The notes below the pieces were generated by a model, which searched no databases, was not told where the DNA came from, and saw only the letters and a list, made by a program, of their open reading frames with translations. From contig JAEENZ010000092.1 in the NCBI GenBank assembly GCA_016283985.1, positions 1-7,965 on the forward strand: a DNA stretch of 7,965 bases, given 5' to 3'. Origin of the DNA: Bacteroidales bacterium. GTDB lineage: Bacteria > Bacteroidota > Bacteroidia > Bacteroidales > UBA932. Of this stretch, positions 1 to 5,971 are shown piece by piece. The position numbers and the translations under genes are program-made. How positions within the stretch are numbered: position 1 is the first letter of the stretch; each line of letters begins with the position of its first letter.

Positions 1-3
1 GAA

Positions 4-48
4 TACAATCATCCGCCACGACCCTGCGGGTAGTAGCGGATGACGGTA
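4..48 (-). terminator. Imperfect hairpin just beyond the GH78 gene, possible terminator
   Basis: Bases 9-24 pair with 28-43 around a three-base loop at 25-27. Fourteen of 16 positions match; the mismatches are 17/35 and 20/32. After a 2x2 internal loop, 4-6 pair with 46-48. On the minus strand the structure starts about 32 bases after the GH78 stop and is followed only by a weak T-containing stretch (ATTGTATTC), so a classical U-tract is not seen. It is best read as a 3'-end hairpin of the recR-GH27-GH78 unit. Bases 1-79 also stay open on the plus strand in two frames (stops at 41-43 and 81-83), so the tail of a convergent gene entering from the left cannot be excluded. Confidence 0.42.
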
Positions 49-79
49 CTGAAGATTCGATTACGTATTCAGCCTGCCT

Positions 80-2662
80 TTAGAGTTTCTTGCTGAAGTT
101 GTAGGTGCCCCCTTCATAATCGGCGGAATCGTCCTCACCTGGAAGGGTGATCGTTGCAACTGCGCCTTCCGGAATGGTAACGGACCAGTTCCAGATATCA
201 CCCTCGAACTTCCACGAACTCTTGATAAGGCCTGCGGCGCTGTCATATTCTGCTTCAATACTGCCGAGCCTCTTATCTGGAACGGGTTTCATTATGATGT
301 GCTTGAATCCGGGGCATACGGGATCGGAGGATATGCCGGCAGCCGTCTCCCAAATCCATTCACAGACACAACCGTATGCATAGTGGTTGAAACTGTTCAT
401 GCCCTTCGGGCCCATGCCTTTTTCGATGGTATAACTGTTCCAGCGTTCCCAGATGGTGGTGGCGCCGTTATCCACGGAGTACAGCCAACTCGGATTCTTG
501 CGCTGGAATAGCAGGTCCCACGCGATGTCAACCATGCCGTTTTCCGTAAGTGTGGACATGAGGATGGACGTGCCGAGGAAGCCTGTCTGCAGGCAGCCGT
601 CGTGCTGCGCGAAGTTCTCGCGCAGACGGGCGATCATCGCATCTTTTGCTTCGCCTTCCACCAGCCCGATCTTGAGGGCGAAAAGGGCCGGAGTCTGCAT
701 CGTGTTGAGAATGTCCAGCTTGAAAGTGCCGTCTTCATTCAGGAACCTTTCACAAAGATATGCTTTCGCCTCTTTTGCCATTTCGGCATACTTTGCTGCA
801 TCTTTGCCGGTGGCGAATGCCATGTCGCGCATAAGGCCCGCATCGATCGCCCAATAGCAGCCGCCCAGATAGCTCCAGTATTCCTTGCCTTCAGGCCTGC
901 GCAGCCATTCCCCCTTCGGTCCGCGGATAAAAGCTCCCCTTCCATTGCTCTCGAGCGGCTCGTAGCTTAGCCAGTCGGCCCACTCATAGTCGCCATTCTC
1001 CGATGCCACCGCCGCATGGTCGAACCTGGTCTCGTTCACATGGGTCATATACTTCTCCATCGATTCCCAGTTCTCCTCGATTATAGCCTGGTCTCCAAAC
1101 TGCTTCCACACTATCCAGGGAACGATTACTCCGGCATCCGCCCAGCCGAAACGCATCATGCTGCCGCCGTACTGGGCAGTGGGAGCCACTCCCGGGAAGG
1201 CACCGGTTTCACTCTGGCTGTCGCGCATGTCGCGCATCCATTTATGGAAGAAGGCATCGGTATTCGCGAAGAAGGATCCCGTTTCGGTGAACACCTGGGT
1301 ATCGGCCGTCCATCCGAGACGTTCGTTGCGCTGGGGGCAGTCCGTCGGGACCGACAGATAGTTGGAGCGCTGGCCCCAAACGGTATTGGAAATCAGCTTG
1401 TTGACCAGATCATTCCCTGTAGTGATCCTGCCTGTTTCCAGATTCCTGGCTATGGAAGTGACGGGGAGCGATTCCATGCTCTTGATCTTAACCTCGTCCG
1501 TCGCAGTGATCGAGACGAAACGGTAGCCGAAGAACGTGCAGTGAGGATAATATGAAACATACCCCTTGGCATTTCCGAATGTATAGTCCACCCGGAAGCA
1601 ATCCTCGGGCGTGCGGAGATTAGTGCGGTGCACGCTTCCCTCCGGACCGTCCATTCCGCGGCTCTTTGCACCGTTTCCGTCGTTCAGCAACTCACCGGGA
1701 AGGCACGTAAGCACAGTCCCCTCCGCTGCCTTGAACACGAAAGAAGGCACTGCGGCCGCATTCTGTCCGAAATCCACCACAAGAGTTTCCCCGGGTTCCA
1801 GGGTGATGGTAGCACCGGGTTTGTATTCACGCTTGACTACAGCCTTTCCGAATTCTTCTTCCGAAACGCCCTCCGCATCCTGCCATACATAGGCCTTCAC
1901 GGGCTTCAGGGCCAGGTCTCTGCGAAGATAAACCTCTGCTCCTGCGGAAGGGAATATATTGCCGGGGAACTCCGTGTTAATTTCCGGGGCCGACAGTTTT
2001 TCGGGAGTCTCGAAGCCGGGCAGTTCGCGTGCATCGAAAGCCTCGCCATCGAAAATTCCCGCATGCTTAACGGGACCGGCGATACCGGCTTTCCAGTTCT
2101 CCGTATCCGTGCCCAGCAACTGCTTGCTTCCATCTTCGAAAGTGAGCTCCAGCACGGAGCGGAAGGCGCACTTGTGACCTATCATTCCATCGTTGCCGCC
2201 GGGTGTGACGATCTTGTCTCCCCACCATCCGGGAGTGACCTGGGCTGAAAGCTGGTTTGCTGCGCCAGGGGCCTTAAGGAAGACACTCGTAACATCGTAG
2301 GTAAAGGAATATTTGGTCTTCTCGCGATGCGTGAAGCCCGGCTTCAGCACTTCCTCACCCACAGGCTTTCCGTTAACATAAAGCTCATAGACGCCCAGGC
2401 CGGCGGTCATCCAAACGGCGGAAGCGACCTTCTTTTCATTCGTCACCTCTGCAAGGAACCAGTTGGCACCGGGAGCGGAGAGATAGTTGCTTCCCCCCTT
2501 TACTTCTCCCTCTACCACCGGGGCGTCGACTACGGAAATCCATTCCGAGCATTCCCATGCGGAATCGTCAAGGGCTTCAGTACGGGTTCCGACCGATGCA
2601 GGTCCGGATTCACAACATGCCGTTAAGGCAAAAACCAAAATGGCTAAAAACGACTTTTTCAT
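80..2662 (-). CDS. Glycoside hydrolase family 78 lipoprotein, probable alpha-L-rhamnosidase
   Basis: The product is 860 residues and is predicted to hydrolyse terminal alpha-L-rhamnose from plant polysaccharides or glycoconjugates by an inverting mechanism. Residues 1-16 form a lipoprotein signal with lipobox L-T-A-C16 and a second Cys at 17, so it should be anchored in an envelope membrane. The order fits GH78: N-terminal beta-sandwich domains (about 60-400), an (alpha/alpha)6 barrel (about 405-775) and a C-terminal beta domain (about 780-855). The signature D441-C-P-Q-R-N-E447-R-L-G-W is clear; Glu447 is the expected general acid. The motif W738-E739-R-W is the expected site of the general base. 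Asn446 sits where Asp is usual. The Met at 2662 was chosen over an in-frame Met at 2716 because it begins the signal peptide and forms an ATGA overlap with the GH27 stop. Last gene of the recR unit. Family is confident; exact substrate is not. Confidence 0.93.
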   Translation of the reverse strand: MKKSFLAILVFALTACCESGPASVGTRTEALDDSAWECSEWISVVDAPVVEGEVKGGSNYLSAPGANWFLAEVTNEKKVASAVWMTAGLGVYELYVNGKPVGEEVLKPGFTHREKTKYSFTYDVTSVFLKAPGAANQLSAQVTPGWWGDKIVTPGGNDGMIGHKCAFRSVLELTFEDGSKQLLGTDTENWKAGIAGPVKHAGIFDGEAFDARELPGFETPEKLSAPEINTEFPGNIFPSAGAEVYLRRDLALKPVKAYVWQDAEGVSEEEFGKAVVKREYKPGATITLEPGETLVVDFGQNAAAVPSFVFKAAEGTVLTCLPGELLNDGNGAKSRGMDGPEGSVHRTNLRTPEDCFRVDYTFGNAKGYVSYYPHCTFFGYRFVSITATDEVKIKSMESLPVTSIARNLETGRITTGNDLVNKLISNTVWGQRSNYLSVPTDCPQRNERLGWTADTQVFTETGSFFANTDAFFHKWMRDMRDSQSETGAFPGVAPTAQYGGSMMRFGWADAGVIVPWIVWKQFGDQAIIEENWESMEKYMTHVNETRFDHAAVASENGDYEWADWLSYEPLESNGRGAFIRGPKGEWLRRPEGKEYWSYLGGCYWAIDAGLMRDMAFATGKDAAKYAEMAKEAKAYLCERFLNEDGTFKLDILNTMQTPALFALKIGLVEGEAKDAMIARLRENFAQHDGCLQTGFLGTSILMSTLTENGMVDIAWDLLFQRKNPSWLYSVDNGATTIWERWNSYTIEKGMGPKGMNSFNHYAYGCVCEWIWETAAGISSDPVCPGFKHIIMKPVPDKRLGSIEAEYDSAAGLIKSSWKFEGDIWNWSVTIPEGAVATITLPGEDDSADYEGGTYNFSKKL
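2659..2662 (-). other. ATGA stop/start overlap, GH27 to GH78
   Basis: Read on the minus strand, the ATG of the GH78 gene (2662-2660) shares two bases with the TGA of the GH27 gene (2661-2659). This overlap fixes the GH78 start and suggests termination-reinitiation coupling, so the two enzymes would be made in linked amounts. No Shine-Dalgarno-like purine run precedes it; the context is CAAATATG. Confidence 0.85.
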
Positions 2663-4260
2663 ATTTGTTCGATTGTTATTTTGTCTATGGTTGCAGGCAT
2701 AACCGAAGCGGGACAACCTATCTCGATGGTATTAAGACCACCTGAGAGAGCAACGCCGGTTTCAATCTCCTCAAAGCCTTCCGTCGCAGGGAGTTGCACG
2801 GTCTGCGCCGCGCCATTGACTTTCAGTAGCACTTCGCAGGGGCTTTCCGACTGGTAGGCTATGGCCAGAGTGCACTTTCCGCCGCGCCTGCAGAAAACGT
2901 TCCGCCATTGCAGGCAGTTCTCCTCCGAACCACCCAGGCCGGCGACCGCCGCGCCGCAGGATGCGCCTTCCACCTTCACGTACTTGGCCCCGCCCAGGTC
3001 GATGTCGTTGTAGGCAGGTATATATCCCCATTCGGCCTCATACACGGAGGGCGTCACACGCTTGCTCCCCTTGACTCGGAGTATCTTCGCATAGTGGGCC
3101 GGCACCTCCATCTCGAGGCAGTCCGTCCTGCCAAGGTCCTCACGACGAACAAGGTCCCGGACTTCGATGCCGCCGGCATACCCGAGAATCTCCAGCGGCA
3201 CTTCGAACTGCACCGGCTCCTCGGAAGGATTATACAGGGCCACCGCCCTTTCATGGCCGCGGGGCGTCCGAAGATCCTTCACGAGTACATACCCTTCTCC
3301 CTCATGCTGAACCACTTCCGGCTGTATGCCGAGGGGATCCTGATTGACCGCCAGCAATTCTGGGTTGGTGACGAGCGTGCGGGTATCTTCCGGAAGGTAT
3401 GCCAGGTCGAATCCAAGCATAAGGGGTGAACTCATGATGCACCAGAGGCCGAAATGGGCCTCCTCCTCCGCAAAGGTAAGGCCGTTGCCTCTGGTCAATC
3501 CGCTGCGCTTGTTGCCGTATCCGACTACCAGCATGTCCATGTCGTTGTACTTTCCCCCGCCGGTGTAGGCGGAGAGGTACATGTTCTTGTCCATCACGTA
3601 CTTGACCGACCGCCATTCGGGGAAGATGTCTCCGCTGATGCGCCAGGAGTCCCCGGCATCCGGAACCCATGTCCCGGGATAGTGCCAACGGCAGATGTTT
3701 ATCTTCACTGGGTGCACCGACACGCTGTCTATCACCCTTCGTATCTGCAGGTAGCGCTCGCCTGTCGGCAGTTTCAGGTGGTTGCCGCCGCAGAAATCTA
3801 TCTTTATGTAGTCGAAGTCCCAGTCGTTGAAGTAGAGCTGGGCATCTTGGACCTCATGCCCCCAGAGGCCCGCGCCCATCCCGTAAACATCCTTGTTCCA
3901 GCCGCTTCCGCAGGTGTTGTCGCCGGCGTCGCTGTATATGCCGGCCTTGAGTCCCAGGGCATGGATATGGTCCGTCACCGCACGCATTCCGCCAGGAAAC
4001 CTGATGGGATTGGCGGTCATGTTGCCGTAGGCGTCACGGAAGCCGAAGTGGCCGTCATCTATATTTATGTATTGGTAGCCGGCATCAGCCAGGCCGGTGG
4101 ACACCATGAGGTCGGCCTGCTGCATGATGAGGGTGTCGGAGATGTCAATCATGAAGGCATTCCAACTCGCCCAACCCATCATCGGGGGCTGAACGCCCTG
4201 ATGGCTCCGGGTGCAGGCTATGGCCAGCAGAGTGATGGCCACTGTCAGGATTCTGCGCAT
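2659..4260 (-). CDS. GH27 alpha-galactosidase-like lipoprotein with C-terminal carbohydrate-binding-like domain
   Basis: The product is 533 residues. Residues 1-16 are a signal with lipobox A-I-A-C16, so it is probably an envelope lipoprotein. The (beta/alpha)8 GH27/clan GH-D barrel spans about 25-310: MGWASWN (28-34), NIDDGHFG (67-74), nucleophile Asp155 in YIKIDFCGG and acid/base Asp211 in WRISGDI. A beta-sandwich domain follows (about 315-396). Residues 404-533 begin with VYEAE and end in a short beta-rich IDKITIEQI tail, resembling CBM6/CBM35-type modules. GH27 includes alpha-galactosidases, alpha-N-acetylgalactosaminidases and beta-L-arabinopyranosidases; retaining hydrolysis of alpha-galactosides is the default guess. 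The Met at 4260 was chosen because it begins the signal peptide and follows the recR stop by one base; the upstream in-frame Met at 4437 lies inside recR. Middle gene of the recR unit. Confidence 0.92.
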   Translation of the reverse strand: MRRILTVAITLLAIACTRSHQGVQPPMMGWASWNAFMIDISDTLIMQQADLMVSTGLADAGYQYINIDDGHFGFRDAYGNMTANPIRFPGGMRAVTDHIHALGLKAGIYSDAGDNTCGSGWNKDVYGMGAGLWGHEVQDAQLYFNDWDFDYIKIDFCGGNHLKLPTGERYLQIRRVIDSVSVHPVKINICRWHYPGTWVPDAGDSWRISGDIFPEWRSVKYVMDKNMYLSAYTGGGKYNDMDMLVVGYGNKRSGLTRGNGLTFAEEEAHFGLWCIMSSPLMLGFDLAYLPEDTRTLVTNPELLAVNQDPLGIQPEVVQHEGEGYVLVKDLRTPRGHERAVALYNPSEEPVQFEVPLEILGYAGGIEVRDLVRREDLGRTDCLEMEVPAHYAKILRVKGSKRVTPSVYEAEWGYIPAYNDIDLGGAKYVKVEGASCGAAVAGLGGSEENCLQWRNVFCRRGGKCTLAIAYQSESPCEVLLKVNGAAQTVQLPATEGFEEIETGVALSGGLNTIEIGCPASVMPATIDKITIEQI

Positions 4261-4264
4261 ATTA
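4258..4264 (-). other. TAATATG junction, recR stop to GH27 start
   Basis: On the minus strand the TAA of recR (4264-4262) is separated from the ATG of the GH27 gene (4260-4258) by a single T. There is no room for a separate promoter or leader at this junction, so the glycosidase genes must be read from a recR transcript or from a promoter inside recR. Confidence 0.85.
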
Positions 4265-4876
4265 CTGTGGTTTGAATATCTGTCGGTTGACGATGGAACG
4301 GCCGAGGGTGAGGGAATCGGCGTACTCCAGGTCATCTCCGAATCCGAGGCCGCGGGCGAGGGTGGATATCTTTCCGGCGAGGCCCTCGATCTTTCGGTAG
4401 ATGTAGAACGCCGTGGTCTCCCCTTCCACGTCTCCACTCAGGGCGAGGATGACCTCGGTGGGAGTTTCCGCCTTCTGCAGGCGTGCGACCAGGCTGTCGA
4501 TCGCCAGGTCCCCGGGACCGATGCCGTCTATGGGCGAGATTATCCCTCCGAGCACGTGATACACACCGTGATACTGGCCGGTCGCCTCGATGCTCATCAC
4601 GTCCCTCACACTCTCCACCACGCAGATGATGCCATGGTCACGATGGGCGTCTCCGCAGATGCCGCAGAGTTCGGTGTCGGCGATCATGTTGCAATCCTTG
4701 CAATAGTGGACCTTGTCCGCCAGCGCATCGATTGAGGCGGAAAAGTGGTGGATGTTCTCGGACGGCTGCTTAAGAAGGTGCAGGGCAAGACGCAGGGCGC
4801 TGCGGGAGCCGACTCCGGGCAGCGAGCCTATGGCCTCCACGGCCTCTTGCAGCACTTTGGATGGATATTCGTTCAT
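4262..4876 (-). CDS. recR: Recombination mediator protein RecR
   Basis: This 204-residue protein has the normal RecR length and layout. An N-terminal helix-hairpin-helix lies around 16-36 (LPGVGSRSALRLALHLL). A four-cysteine zinc site follows: C59, C62, C71 and C74. The Toprim domain starts at about residue 82, with VVES (86-89) and the conserved VEGETTA stretch (150-156). The C-terminal signature LARGLGFGDDLEYADSLTLGR (around 173-193) is characteristic. RecR works with RecO (and RecF) to load RecA on gapped single-stranded DNA in the cytoplasm. The Met at 4876 is the only sensible start: it opens just before the HhH domain and lies 11 bases from a candidate -7 element. recR heads a unit with two secreted glycosidases, which is a functional mismatch but a tight physical linkage. 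Confidence 0.97.
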   Translation of the reverse strand: MNEYPSKVLQEAVEAIGSLPGVGSRSALRLALHLLKQPSENIHHFSASIDALADKVHYCKDCNMIADTELCGICGDAHRDHGIICVVESVRDVMSIEATGQYHGVYHVLGGIISPIDGIGPGDLAIDSLVARLQKAETPTEVILALSGDVEGETTAFYIYRKIEGLAGKISTLARGLGFGDDLEYADSLTLGRSIVNRQIFKPQ

Positions 4877-4886
4877 ATTTGCTTTA

Positions 4887-4894
4887 CAAATATA
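4887..4894 (-). promoter_or_regulatory. Candidate Bacteroidota -7 element for recR
   Basis: On the minus strand these bases read TATATTTG followed by T, matching the Bacteroidota sigma-ABfr -7 consensus TANNTTTGY. No convincing TTTG -33 box is found 19-21 bases upstream; that region is T-rich. If used, transcription would start near 4881-4882 and leave only about five bases before the recR ATG, a nearly leaderless mRNA. Confidence 0.42.
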
Positions 4895-4915
4895 AACATT
4901 TTAGAAAAAAATTTC

Positions 4916-4923
4916 TACTTTTG
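4916..4923 (+). promoter_or_regulatory. Candidate Bacteroidota -7 element for corA
   Basis: TACTTTTG followed by C matches TANNTTTGY on the plus strand. The -33 position (about 4891-4896) has no TTTG, so the match rests on the -7 box alone. A start near 4929 would give a corA leader of about 80 bases. It lies 21 bases from the oppositely oriented element for recR, so the two promoters would share the same A/T-rich DNA. Confidence 0.42.
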
Positions 4924-4926
4924 CAG

Positions 4927-4991
4927 GTTGACTTGTCCGTGACGTCAACTAACCCGTAAATATTAACCCTTCCAGCGCCGTTGGAGCGCCG
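4927..4991 (+). repeat. Small inverted and direct repeats in the corA leader
   Basis: GTTGAC (4927-4932) and GTCAAC (4944-4949) form a 6-bp inverted repeat with an 11-base gap; the right arm overlaps the palindrome TGACGTCA (4940-4947). TAACCC occurs twice (4950-4955, 4964-4969), and AGCGCCG occurs twice at an 11-base period (4974-4980, 4985-4991). The repeats lie between the candidate promoter and the corA start. They could be an operator or leader structure, but the elements are short and chance is possible. Confidence 0.3.
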
Positions 4992-5011
4992 GGAACAAAA
5001 TTGGAAGTGGA

Positions 5012-5959
5012 ATGATCAGCATTTTCTACAAGCAAGGAGCTGACATTAACGTAAGCCAGCACGAAACGGATTTTGCCAAGCTGGGCAAAGAGAACGTGCT
5101 TTGGATAGATCTCCTGTCACCCACGGGGGACGAAAAGCGCGCAACAGAAAGTTTTCTCGGAACCGAGATCCAGAGCCGAGCCACGGCCGAGGAGATTGAG
5201 AGTTCCTCCCGTTTCTTCGAAAACGAAACGGCGATATTCGCAAATACGAACTTCCTTTCGCCTGCGGGCGATGAAATGGCCATGGACCCCGTCTCCTTCA
5301 CGATTGCGGGCAACATCCTTACGACCCTGCGCGAGATTCCTCTACGGTCCTTCACATCGCTGCAGCGCCGCATCCAGGCCCGTCCGGCACAGTTCCAGAG
5401 CGGATGGAAGATTTTCCTCTTCATCATGGACCAGCGCGTGGACCTCGATGCAGATATCATCGAGCTGATGAGTAAGGAAACTTCCCAGTTCAGCAAGCGC
5501 ATCAACCAGAAAGAAGATATCAACGAGGATTTCCTCTTGGATATCAACCAGTTGCAGGAGAACGCCATGTTCGTGCGCGAGAATATCGTGGACAAGCAGC
5601 GCCTTGTAACCAATCTGCTGAAGAGCGGGCGCACTCCCGATGAATATGACCCTAAACTGAACGTGCTGTTGCAGGATATCGGGTCGCTCATCAACCACAC
5701 GAACTTCACCTTCGAAAGGCTTGAATACCTGCAGGATACGGTTCTGGGTATCATCAATCTGGACCAGAACAGCATAATGAAGATTTTCACCTTCATAAGC
5801 CTCCTGCTCATGCCTGCGACCCTGGTCGCCAGCTTCTACGGCATGAACGTGAAGCTCCCCATGGACGGCTGGCGCTGGGCCTGGGTAGTGCTGCTCGGAG
5901 TGATGGCCATCATAGTCTTCACCGCCTGGTGGATCTTCCACCGGAAGAAGATGCTATAA
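5012..5959 (+). CDS. corA: CorA-family divalent cation (Mg2+/Co2+) transport protein
   Basis: The 315-residue product is a usual length for CorA. A cytoplasmic alpha/beta N-terminal domain (about 1-150) is followed by a long helical stalk (about 150-255) rich in charged residues. TM1 lies at about 258-276 and ends in the diagnostic Y276-G277-M278-N279 filter motif. A short external loop KLPMDGW (281-287) precedes TM2 (about 288-308), and the C-terminus is basic, HRKKML. CorA forms a homopentameric inner-membrane channel for Mg2+ uptake. The loop has one acidic residue (Asp285) instead of the MPEL-type loop of enterobacterial CorA. The Met at 5012 has a weak purine-rich GGAAG upstream at 5003-5007, the only SD-like site among the genes here. 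It is first in a two-gene unit with the Ntn-hydrolase gene 12 bases downstream. Metal specificity among CorA relatives is inferred. Confidence 0.93.
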   Translation: MISIFYKQGADINVSQHETDFAKLGKENVLWIDLLSPTGDEKRATESFLGTEIQSRATAEEIESSSRFFENETAIFANTNFLSPAGDEMAMDPVSFTIAGNILTTLREIPLRSFTSLQRRIQARPAQFQSGWKIFLFIMDQRVDLDADIIELMSKETSQFSKRINQKEDINEDFLLDINQLQENAMFVRENIVDKQRLVTNLLKSGRTPDEYDPKLNVLLQDIGSLINHTNFTFERLEYLQDTVLGIINLDQNSIMKIFTFISLLLMPATLVASFYGMNVKLPMDGWRWAWVVLLGVMAIIVFTAWWIFHRKKML

Positions 5960-5971
5960 ACATTCTTTAAT

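Noticed and set aside
1016..1555. 179-codon plus-strand frame inside the GH78 gene
   Set aside because: It covers the catalytic-domain coding region on the opposite strand and shows no family features.
2663..2716. 18-codon N-terminal extension of the GH78 protein
   Set aside because: It would bury the lipoprotein signal behind a polar stretch and overlap the GH27 C-terminus by more than 50 bases. The Met at 2662 gives a clean signal and ATGA overlap.
3454..4275. 273-codon plus-strand open frame opposite the GH27 gene
   Set aside because: It lies entirely antisense to clear GH27 motifs. Its Val/Gly/His-rich translation has no recognisable domain, and G+C-rich coding DNA often leaves such frames open.
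4261..4437. 59-codon N-terminal extension of the GH27 protein
   Set aside because: It runs through recR out of frame, is Ser/Pro/Arg-rich, and precedes an obvious signal peptide starting at 4260.
5026..5811. 261-codon minus-strand open frame opposite corA
   Set aside because: It is Ser/Arg-rich with no domain and overlaps the confident CorA reading frame; another antisense frame (5342-5941) covers the same stretch.
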